Shown here: positions 7,643-15,158 of the stretch, piece by piece
Numbering within the stretch: the first letter of the stretch is position 1
Layout of the letters: each line of letters opens with the position of its first letter
Assembly: GCA_049600855.1 (NCBI GenBank)
Contig: JBMYQA010000133.1
Location: 1 to 15,158 of the forward strand
Source: JBMYQA01 sp049600855
Lineage (GTDB): Bacteria; Bacteroidota; Bacteroidia; Cytophagales; Flammeovirgaceae
Direction of reading: 5' to 3'
Length of the DNA: 15,158 nucleotides
The notes under the pieces: generated by a model
What the model saw: only the letters and a program-made list of their open reading frames with translations
Database searches by the model: none
What the model was told of the DNA's origin: nothing
Translations under genes and position numbers: made by a program

Positions 7643-10600
7643 ATGTTAAGAAGACCAAGAATACTAAAAGCTATTGCCCTGTTTTTAACGGTCAATATGC
7701 TTAATTACCTATTTATGCCTACGGTGGCTTATGCACTCACGGCTGGCCCTACTGCTCCAGAATATACGAGCTTTGAGCCAATTGATACCAGTACTATGGT
7801 GAACTACAACACTGGAGATTTGGTATATAACTTACCACTACTGCAAGTACCAGGGCCTGAAGGCGGGTATCCATTAAACTTATCTTATCATGCTGGTATT
7901 CAACCAAATGTAGAAAGCTCTTGGGTTGGCTTAGGTTGGTCATTAAATGTAGGAGCCATTAATCGCGTAGTCGATTTTTTTCCAGATGATGTCAACCAAG
8001 CCAATTACACTGTTACCGAAAACTGGGCAGGAGGTCAAACCGACATCTTTACTTTTGGTATTCCACTAGGCGGTGGTGCAAGTGTACGCGCTTCCATTTC
8101 TAATGATACCTACAAGGGAGTGGGTGTGGAAAGTATTTCAGCCTCTGTAGCTGGGTTTAGCGCCGATACAAGAGGAAATGTTGGCATTAAAGGCTTTTCG
8201 TTTAATGTATATAATGGAGCCGCTTCGTATTCAACAGGATGGGGCCCAATTTCATCAACATTTGACCTCAATAGCAAGAAAATTAAATTTAATGCGAGCT
8301 TTGGTAGTATAACCATGCCCACTTTAACCAACAAAGTGGGCAAGATGAGAATGGAATCTGGTGGTATCAACTTGGGCTTATTGAGTCATCAATACAGAAG
8401 GTATTGGATTCATGAAGTGACCAATACAGATATTTATGGGATTGCTAATATCAGTAATACAGTAGGGTCAAGTATATTGAATAATGGTTTATTAGACTCT
8501 TATGCATTGCCAGATATTGACGTAGACTTAGTAGATCACCCAGATGTAGAGAAAAACTTAGGTGGTAGCTTACCTGCTTATGACACTTACCACGTATCGG
8601 GTAATGGTGTTGGAGGTGCTATTAGACCTTTTATGCGTACAAATGCTTCGTTATTTAGAAAAAAGACAGATGAGTTAGAGTTTGTGAGGCATAAAACTAG
8701 TCCAACAGCAGAGCGTCCTTCTTTTCGCTTTTTAAATGACTTTTCGAATAGTTTTAAGGCATCTGATATTGTAAATTTTGAGATTGATAATAACGGAAAC
8801 ATTGTTTACGATATTGATATACGAAGTGGGATTTATTCAGTAAAGGGACTTGGCTATCAACATAATGTAGAAAATACAGAAGGTTTTGATAGAGGGCGTT
8901 TGCGTTTGGCAGGATCTAAGCATGTTGCACACTTTTTTAACCAAGAGATTGCCGAAGGCGAAGCACATAAAATCGTTAACCCCGATATTGTGAACTTTCT
9001 TGATTATGCAGGAGAAGCGGTTGATCGAAGTACCTTTAAAGGTTATGACATTTCTAAACAAATTGGCGGATTTGCCATCACTAACGAAACCGGATTAACC
9101 CATCACTATGCGCTTCCTGTATATACATACGATAACTTTCAGCATAGTGCTGTTCCAGCCGATTTACTCGGTTTACCAAGCAACAGTCCAGACTATTCGA
9201 AGCAAATTGACAACAAGCACCCACATGCTTATACGTGGTTATTAACTACCGTAACGGGACCAGATTTTGTTGATGTGAATAACAATGGAATTGCCGATGA
9301 AGGCGATTTGGGGTATTGGGTGAACTTTGAGTATGGCAAATGGACGGATGAGTATCAATATCGAACACCACACGAAGGGACCAACACCGATATTTCGAAC
9401 ACAAAAGCCTATGCTTACGGGAAAAAGGAACTATATTATTTAGATGCGGTAAAAACCCGTACCCACACTGCTTTATTCATTAAAGAAATGAAGCATGATG
9501 GCAAAGGTGTTTGGGGAAAGCAAGGCGGAATTGGCTACAGAGAACCTGAGGTAGAAGATATTTGTGAATATGGCGATAACGATTGCCGACCAGGAGAAGA
9601 TTATGTGATAGCTTCACCCGCTAAATTGTCGGTAAGTGCATTAAAGCTGAATAAAATTGTTTTATTAAAAAATGATCAACTTCAAACTGCTTTAGCCACC
9701 CAATCATTGGCAGACCTGAAAGCTGCAAAAAATGTAAGTCCAGAAGATATCTTTCTATTTGAAGATACGCCTGGCTCATCACTGTATCCGGTTTCTGCAC
9801 TCGTGCAAGCCAAACAATACAAAAAAAATGTGTTAGATGTAGAAGATTTAACAGGCAGTTTTGGTGCAACGTTGATGAGTAAGTCTATCAAGTCTTCTAT
9901 TTTTGATACAGATTATAGTTTGGCTGTTGGTACTGCCAATAGCATGGTGTTAGATTATGATGCATTAGTCACAAGTACACCAAGGCTTGGGAAGCTTACC
10001 CTGAAAGCAGTACGTACTGCAGGCAAGGGTGGAGTTGAAGGCTTATTGCCTCCTATGCGTTTTTCATATGAGGTTCCAAATCCAATCTCGACCACAGGAA
10101 CGATTAGTATTGCTGGTTTAGAAGAACAAGCGTATTTAACAACCAATCAGGCAGTAAGCTTAGAAGTCGGCGATATATTAACCTATAACCGTGGAGGAAA
10201 TGCCTATTATGTTTTGGTGCAAGCTCGTATGAGTGACACAAATTTTAGAGTGCATCTCATGAATGAGAACTTGGTAACGCAAGGGCAAATACATTCGGGA
10301 GTAAGTTTAACACAAACGAATAACCCTCCCTATAATAAGGATGCCTATGATTTGTGGAATTTATACAAAGCAGATTATATTGATGATACGGCAAACGAAA
10401 ACTTAACGCGGTTAACTTCAGAGGCTTCGGCAAAAGCAGCAAAGGCGTGGTCATTGCATACCATAGAAACGAATCTTGGGGCAAAGATTCAGATCAATTA
10501 TGAATCAGATACGTACACCAAACCTGTTCTACACAAAACCTATCAGTTAAATGTAAAGGATATGGTACCAGTTTCTGGAAGTACTGATTTGGTAGAAATT

Positions 10601-12988
10601 ACTTTTCACAATAAATACAGCGATCTTAATGATATTCTGAAGATTGATTCTGATATTGATTTGGTGAGCATGTTGAGGTATGTATTCAAATCTACTACAG
10701 TATCTTACTGTTCGGGAGATGGTACTTCTTATGGAGCTACGTATGAAACGGTACCTTTCCAACAAAGTGATTTTGAGATTGATCAGATCCAAAGTCAAAA
10801 GTTGGTGGTAAAAAGTGCTAAACTTTTCGAAAAACTGAATACCATTCCTGCAGGCATGTATGTACACCCAAATGAAACGTGCGTAGATGGAAATGGAAGA
10901 AGGCCAATATTTGTCACTTTTACCCAAAAACCAACGGTAGACGGGGGAAATATGTTTTTCAATACCCCTTCCCTAACATATGGTGGCGGGTTAAGAGTGA
11001 GTAAAATTGAGATGGTTGATCCGATTACCTCTAAAAAAGTGAATACTTACTATTCGTACGAAAAAGGAACAACCTCTTTTGAACCAAGTACTTTAGATAA
11101 GGATATCTTAGCTACGTATTCGGTAGATAATTATAATACGCAAACAGATGCTGGCAAGCAGCGTTTTCATGAAGCGAGGGATGCATATCATAAAATCCTT
11201 TACAATAGCTTTTCCGATTTATTAGCTTTATCAAGGATGTTACCAGCTCCTGGCGTGACGTATCAAAAGGTAGCTGTTGCGGCATCTGTAACTGATGTTA
11301 ATGGCAATGAACATGTTGAGGCAGGAAAAATAGTGTATGAATACCAAACTTTTGAGGAAGACATGTTTATTCGCAATAAACTACACGAAGATAAATCGGT
11401 AGATGGCAAGAAGCATGTGAAAACCTTACAATATCATGATCGTAGTGCTCAGATTGGTTCGTTACTTTCGGTAACAAACTACGATAAATATGGCCAACCA
11501 GTTTCTAAAACGGTAAATACGTATACTACTGATGGTGAAGGATTTAACAATCAGGGAATGTTGGATGAAGTGTATCATGAGCATCGTAAATTATTAGATA
11601 CTGACGAAGAAAAAGCCATTGTAACTATTCGATCAAATTATCCGAATATCCTGACCAAAACTACCAATATTGATTACACAACTGGTTCTGAAACAGCTCA
11701 AGAAAATCTGGCATTTGATTTTTATACGGGTATGGTTACCCATCAAAAAGCTACAGATGCTTATGGCAATGAGTTTTTATCGGTATCTGTTCCAGCTTAC
11801 CAATTGAAAAAGTCTGATGGAACTAAAGTCTATCCTGCTATGGGCTTAAAGCTAGGAAGTGAATTGATTGGCGGGGTTGACGAAGCAAACAATAACCATA
11901 TGTTAGGAGCTATTGCGGCAAATTACTCGTATAAATTGGATGAAGTGAATGGCAATTTGCTCCTTGACCTTCCGTTTGGGCAGCGCAAAGGGAATTTGTT
12001 GGCCGCTGCAGTGCAAACTTGGACGAATCAGGTAGATAAGCGCGAGCGCAATGCCAGTACGTGGCAAACTACGGTAGATGCTCCAATTAATCATTGGCGA
12101 AAAGATATGAGCTATTCTTGGACATATCCAACCGCTCGAAAAGATGGCACATCACCAACATTTGTCCCCTTCAATTGGGACAATATTGACGCACAAAATG
12201 AAAATTGGAAAGAAAGTGTGGTGGCTTCTTTGTACAATAAGCATGGACATATTGTAGAATCACGCAACATCAATGGGAATTTTGGCGCAATTAAGATGGG
12301 TTATGATCAATCTAAAACACTGGCAAATGTAGTGAATGCACGATTTACTGAATTTGCTTACGCTGGAGTGGAAGACGACATGGTAGATGCTTCTTACTTT
12401 TCTGGTGAAGTAAAGAAAAATAATGGAGTTATTGGCTTTGGCAGTAATGCCCACACAGGTAATGCCGTATTAATTCTATATGGAACTGTTACAGGTTTTT
12501 CATTTACGGTAAAAGAAAGTGAAATGGATACCGATAAGTTGCCTCGATGGTATAGAGCAAGCGTATGGGTAAAACCAACAGGAACGAATATCGCGGATGC
12601 AATGATTAAGGTAAATAAAAATAATGTTAATGTAGCATCCGCATCTGGGCAGTTGAATAGCCAGAAACAGGTGAACGGTTGGTACCAGTTGAATTTAGAT
12701 TTCCAAATGACTGCAGGTGGAGACTATACCATTTCCTGTGAAAATGTAGGTGGAAGTGTAATCTATCTCGATGACTTTAGAGTACACCCGATGGATGCTC
12801 AAATGATTAGTTACGTTTATGACGATCAAACGGATGAGTTAATCTATATTTTGGATTCCCACAACATGTTTACCAAGTATGAATACGATGAAATGGGTAA
12901 GTTAAAAGCGATCTATAAAGAAACGTTCAAATATGGTATTCAGAAGTTGAGTGAACATGAGTATCAAATGAGTAGAGACAATAATTAA
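7643..12988 (+). CDS. Giant secreted Rhs/YD-repeat-type protein (first of two)
   Basis: A 1781-residue exported protein. The signal peptide spans about 1-31 (cleavage after VAYA). Residues about 50-105 carry the signature of the large Bacteroidota Rhs-type proteins: NTGDLVYNLPLLQVPGPEGG followed by LSYHAGI and WVGLGWSLN, also seen in SpvB/TcB-like shells. The middle is beta-rich, with a calcium-loop-like segment DVNNNGIADEGD (544-555). Residues about 1580-1716 look like a jelly-roll carbohydrate-binding-type module (WYRASVWVKPTG to VIYLDDFRVHP). The end has YD-repeat character (YVYDDQTDELIYILD, KYEYDEMGKLKAIYKETF), then FKYGIQKLSEHEY, a closing motif I associate with these proteins, so the C-terminus seems natural. 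No Rhs core with a variable toxin tail is present, and no T9SS sorting domain. It follows the coiled-coil gene by 34 bases and precedes a second related gene. A beta-cage, adhesin or toxin-shell role is inferred. Confidence 0.8.
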   Translation: MLRRPRILKAIALFLTVNMLNYLFMPTVAYALTAGPTAPEYTSFEPIDTSTMVNYNTGDLVYNLPLLQVPGPEGGYPLNLSYHAGIQPNVESSWVGLGWSLNVGAINRVVDFFPDDVNQANYTVTENWAGGQTDIFTFGIPLGGGASVRASISNDTYKGVGVESISASVAGFSADTRGNVGIKGFSFNVYNGAASYSTGWGPISSTFDLNSKKIKFNASFGSITMPTLTNKVGKMRMESGGINLGLLSHQYRRYWIHEVTNTDIYGIANISNTVGSSILNNGLLDSYALPDIDVDLVDHPDVEKNLGGSLPAYDTYHVSGNGVGGAIRPFMRTNASLFRKKTDELEFVRHKTSPTAERPSFRFLNDFSNSFKASDIVNFEIDNNGNIVYDIDIRSGIYSVKGLGYQHNVENTEGFDRGRLRLAGSKHVAHFFNQEIAEGEAHKIVNPDIVNFLDYAGEAVDRSTFKGYDISKQIGGFAITNETGLTHHYALPVYTYDNFQHSAVPADLLGLPSNSPDYSKQIDNKHPHAYTWLLTTVTGPDFVDVNNNGIADEGDLGYWVNFEYGKWTDEYQYRTPHEGTNTDISNTKAYAYGKKELYYLDAVKTRTHTALFIKEMKHDGKGVWGKQGGIGYREPEVEDICEYGDNDCRPGEDYVIASPAKLSVSALKLNKIVLLKNDQLQTALATQSLADLKAAKNVSPEDIFLFEDTPGSSLYPVSALVQAKQYKKNVLDVEDLTGSFGATLMSKSIKSSIFDTDYSLAVGTANSMVLDYDALVTSTPRLGKLTLKAVRTAGKGGVEGLLPPMRFSYEVPNPISTTGTISIAGLEEQAYLTTNQAVSLEVGDILTYNRGGNAYYVLVQARMSDTNFRVHLMNENLVTQGQIHSGVSLTQTNNPPYNKDAYDLWNLYKADYIDDTANENLTRLTSEASAKAAKAWSLHTIETNLGAKIQINYESDTYTKPVLHKTYQLNVKDMVPVSGSTDLVEITFHNKYSDLNDILKIDSDIDLVSMLRYVFKSTTVSYCSGDGTSYGATYETVPFQQSDFEIDQIQSQKLVVKSAKLFEKLNTIPAGMYVHPNETCVDGNGRRPIFVTFTQKPTVDGGNMFFNTPSLTYGGGLRVSKIEMVDPITSKKVNTYYSYEKGTTSFEPSTLDKDILATYSVDNYNTQTDAGKQRFHEARDAYHKILYNSFSDLLALSRMLPAPGVTYQKVAVAASVTDVNGNEHVEAGKIVYEYQTFEEDMFIRNKLHEDKSVDGKKHVKTLQYHDRSAQIGSLLSVTNYDKYGQPVSKTVNTYTTDGEGFNNQGMLDEVYHEHRKLLDTDEEKAIVTIRSNYPNILTKTTNIDYTTGSETAQENLAFDFYTGMVTHQKATDAYGNEFLSVSVPAYQLKKSDGTKVYPAMGLKLGSELIGGVDEANNNHMLGAIAANYSYKLDEVNGNLLLDLPFGQRKGNLLAAAVQTWTNQVDKRERNASTWQTTVDAPINHWRKDMSYSWTYPTARKDGTSPTFVPFNWDNIDAQNENWKESVVASLYNKHGHIVESRNINGNFGAIKMGYDQSKTLANVVNARFTEFAYAGVEDDMVDASYFSGEVKKNNGVIGFGSNAHTGNAVLILYGTVTGFSFTVKESEMDTDKLPRWYRASVWVKPTGTNIADAMIKVNKNNVNVASASGQLNSQKQVNGWYQLNLDFQMTAGGDYTISCENVGGSVIYLDDFRVHPMDAQMISYVYDDQTDELIYILDSHNMFTKYEYDEMGKLKAIYKETFKYGIQKLSEHEYQMSRDNN

Positions 12989-13127
12989 TGAACTATGATT
13001 TTTGAGAAGTTTGAAGTAGGTGATTGGTGTATCAATTACCTACTCACGCTCTCCAATATGAAAACAATAAATCATAGTCAACACGCGATTTTATTCTATT
13101 TATCAATCATTAGAAATTGATTATCAG
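12989..13127. other. Spacer between the two giant genes, with nested inverted repeats
   Basis: The 139-base spacer carries an outer inverted repeat, ACTATGATTT (12992-13001) with AAATCATAGT (13069-13078), enclosing the hairpin at 13015-13044. No T-run follows the inner stem. No TAnnTTTG element is seen, so the downstream gene probably depends on read-through. A 41-codon frame (12995-13120) fills the spacer but its product resembles nothing I know. Confidence 0.5.
13015..13044 (+). repeat. Strong hairpin between the two giant genes
   Basis: AGTAGGTGATTG (13015-13026) pairs with CAATTACCTACT (13033-13044): 12 base pairs with one G-T wobble and a GTGTAT loop. It may be an attenuator, an mRNA processing or stability element that sets the ratio of the two giant proteins; this role is inferred. 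Confidence 0.65.
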
Positions 13128-15158
13128 ATGAAAAAATATATTTTCATGTTGGTTCTATTGCTACTAGGAGGAATTGAGGCACAAGCCCAACGATCCTTTA
13201 GCATTTTTGGGCCAACAACTGTTTGCCAAGGAGCAACAGAAACGTATTCTGCAGGTATCATACCCTGTAGTTTTAATTCCACCATAACATACTATTGGAC
13301 TGTCAGTGGGGGTACTGTGATCGGAAGTCGTTCCAACTCCCTAGTACAAGTAGTATGGAATAATACGGGTAATAGGCGGGTAAGCCTTACCGTTAATTGT
13401 GATAGTGGTGGTGGAGGCCTCGGTGACCCGATTCGGCGAATGGAAATTACACAATTTCCAGAATTAGAAAGTTCATTAAATTATTCGTTAAATGTTACTG
13501 TAAATACTGCTCCCGCTGTGCCGTCAACAACGGATGCTTATGTATGTAGTGTAAGTGATCTAGCAAGGCTAGCAGTAGCGAATCCAATCAGTGGTTATAC
13601 TTATCATTGGTATACCAGTGCGAGTGGTAGTTCTAGTATCACAACCACCGATCCGAATGGTTATTTTCATGAGGTAACAGGAGAACAAACATTTTATGTA
13701 GCAGCTTATAATGGGGCATGTGAAGGAGAAAGAAGTATGATACGGTCAATAGTAGCAGAGACTCCTACTCATCCGCCTACGATTAATGGAAGTACAAGTG
13801 CTTGTGCCAGCGACTTAGCCATAGAATTGAGGGCCGTTTATGTTGCATTACCCGGAGCAAGTACTCCTTCGTTTCATTGGTATGAGGTATTGCCAAATGG
13901 TACTGAACAATTAGTGCATACAGGAGATCTTTTTATGGCTCCAGTGCGCTTAGCAACTTACCGCGCAAAAGCATTTATTGATGAAAGCTGTGGAGACGGA
14001 CCAAGTAGCCAAGATTTTACCATTTCTCAAATCAATGCAGCACCAAACGTTTCATTAACACCTACAAAGGCGATTGGCGATAAATTGGTAGATGAATCGA
14101 ATACCACGGTTGAAGCTGTACTTGCTGCTATGCCTAATGATGTGACCTATTATTGGAGTAATGATCTGGTGCCAAGTACCTCAGACTCAATGGCTATCAT
14201 TCCCCAACAGCTACAAAATGGTGAAAAAATTCATCTATTTGCCTATAATGGGTGTTGGAGTGAGCCTGTAACTTATACTGCCATCACCAAAAGTACCGAT
14301 TTCAATTGGACTATGCTGAAGCATTATAATGAACATGGGGAAGTTGTATCGGCTACGAAATCATATTACGATTATACAGGGATGTTGTTACAAACTCAAT
14401 CCAAGAGTTATGCTGATCAAACTGTTATCATTTCCCAACCAGTGTATGATAATTATAATCGGATTTCTGTACAAGCATTAAGTGCCCCTACGGATGAGTT
14501 TTACTTTAATTATAAAGAAAACTTTATCACTACAAATGGAGGAAATGCCTATACGGAAGATCAGTTTGGGCAACCGCTCGATCAAACTGAAAAAGGAAGC
14601 TTGGGTTGGTATTACAGCCAGCAAAATACGTTAGAGGAGCTGACTCCTGCTACAGCTTATCCGTATCATCGCACGGAATTCTATGATGATGGCAGAAGTG
14701 GGATTAAAAGAGCCGCTAAAGCGGGGGAACAGTTACAAATAGGTGGTGGTCATGAAACCTATGCGAAAAGTTTTCCATTATTGCAGGAATTAGATGAAAG
14801 TGCAGATTTAGCCAATCATTCAGGTACACGATTTAGTTACCTTTATGTTCGCAATCAATTAGTATTTGCTGATAATACCACTGCTAAACCAATTTCGCTA
14901 GCCTTTAAAGGAGTAAAAGAAGTTGTACGCGATGAGCAAGGGCGCGAAGCTGTAGAGTTTATAGATTTAGAAGGAAACTCCATTGCCACAGCCGCTGTAG
15001 GAGAAGGCCATAACCAGTTGATTGCACCTGTTCACCTACCTGTAAAGATGCCTGTTTATTGGGCAAACTTTAGCCATCAATTAACAGATACCGATTTACA
15101 ACTATTAATTGAAGGTACTGATTATATCCAAGTTTATCGCTCATTCGATGGGGCTAAT
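13128..15158 (+). CDS. Second giant secreted protein: Ig/PKD-like modules followed by an Rhs-associated (DUF6443-like) region, C-terminus beyond window
   Basis: I translated this frame base by base: 677 codons with no stop to the right edge. The signal peptide is clear (MKKYIFMLVLLLLGGIEAQA, cleavage about residue 20). Four beta-sandwich modules of the PKD/Ig-like type follow. They start near 21 (FGPTTVCQGATETYS, ending with a YYWTVSGG strand and SLTVNC), about 125 (PSTTDAYVCSVSD, YHWYTS), about 217 (PPTINGSTSACASD, FHWYEV) and about 305 (APNVSLTPTKAIGD, YYWSND); each has the central tryptophan strand. From about 395 the text changes to YYDYTGMLLQTQSKSYADQT and PVYDNYNRISVQALSAP, resembling the DUF6443-type segment that precedes Rhs repeats in Bacteroidota proteins (compare YDGLGRxxQT). 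The Rhs repeats and core are therefore expected beyond the window; any toxin tail cannot be judged. No good promoter lies in the 139-base spacer, so it is probably co-transcribed with the preceding gene. Confidence 0.8.
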   Translation, partial: MKKYIFMLVLLLLGGIEAQAQRSFSIFGPTTVCQGATETYSAGIIPCSFNSTITYYWTVSGGTVIGSRSNSLVQVVWNNTGNRRVSLTVNCDSGGGGLGDPIRRMEITQFPELESSLNYSLNVTVNTAPAVPSTTDAYVCSVSDLARLAVANPISGYTYHWYTSASGSSSITTTDPNGYFHEVTGEQTFYVAAYNGACEGERSMIRSIVAETPTHPPTINGSTSACASDLAIELRAVYVALPGASTPSFHWYEVLPNGTEQLVHTGDLFMAPVRLATYRAKAFIDESCGDGPSSQDFTISQINAAPNVSLTPTKAIGDKLVDESNTTVEAVLAAMPNDVTYYWSNDLVPSTSDSMAIIPQQLQNGEKIHLFAYNGCWSEPVTYTAITKSTDFNWTMLKHYNEHGEVVSATKSYYDYTGMLLQTQSKSYADQTVIISQPVYDNYNRISVQALSAPTDEFYFNYKENFITTNGGNAYTEDQFGQPLDQTEKGSLGWYYSQQNTLEELTPATAYPYHRTEFYDDGRSGIKRAAKAGEQLQIGGGHETYAKSFPLLQELDESADLANHSGTRFSYLYVRNQLVFADNTTAKPISLAFKGVKEVVRDEQGREAVEFIDLEGNSIATAAVGEGHNQLIAPVHLPVKMPVYWANFSHQLTDTDLQLLIEGTDYIQVYRSFDGAN

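Noticed and set aside
10547..10927. 126-codon open frame on the minus strand inside the giant Rhs-type gene
   Set aside because: A shadow of a coding frame that is continuous over 1781 codons; composition (I, R, Y-rich) is typical of antisense readings.
1..15158. CRISPR arrays, tRNA or rRNA genes, insertion sequences with transposase, attachment sites
   Set aside because: No regularly spaced direct repeats, no cloverleaf or rRNA-like segment and no transposase-like reading frame was seen on either strand by eye.

Overview
The window is a stretch of an AT-rich genome (roughly 60% A+T by eye) from the phylum Bacteroidota, most likely a gliding cytophaga-like bacterium. Three things point there: promoters of the Bacteroidota type (TTG, about 20 bp, then TAnnTTTG) with little or no Shine-Dalgarno signal; a secreted protein ending in a type IX secretion (T9SS) sorting domain; and the combination of an endosialidase-chaperone-like coiled-coil protein with giant Rhs-type proteins that is common in this phylum. 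Names are by recognition of motifs only; no database search was run.

Left part (1-2542, minus strand). A gene for a tandem GAF-domain protein enters from the left edge and reads leftwards. Its promoter is visible, and its first codons are in a different frame from the rest, so a single-base frameshift (or sequencing error) is likely. Upstream of it lies an ATP-grasp-like protein of unknown substrate. About 540 bases without a gene follow, including a hairpin-rich element (about 2800-3015).

Middle part (3083-7608, plus strand). A 669-residue secreted T9SS cargo protein with three related modules of about 100 residues is closed by a strong terminator. After a promoter comes an OmpH/Skp-like membrane-anchored protein, then a small lipoprotein 30 bp later, then a secreted protein with an endosialidase-chaperone-like C-terminal region.

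Right part (7643-15158, plus strand). A 1781-residue secreted Rhs/YD-type protein begins 34 bp after the previous gene. After a 139-bp spacer that carries nested inverted repeats, a second secreted protein begins (Ig/PKD-like modules, then a region like the one that precedes Rhs repeats). It is still open at the right edge, where the Rhs core and any variable C-terminal domain would lie.

Working model: 5563 to beyond 15158 is one co-directional locus building and exporting a large Rhs-type surface or toxin-like assembly. The OmpH-like protein could be a periplasmic chaperone, the lipoprotein an envelope anchor, the coiled-coil protein a trimeric adhesin or stalk, and the two giant proteins the shell. 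This role assignment is inference from order and family resemblance.
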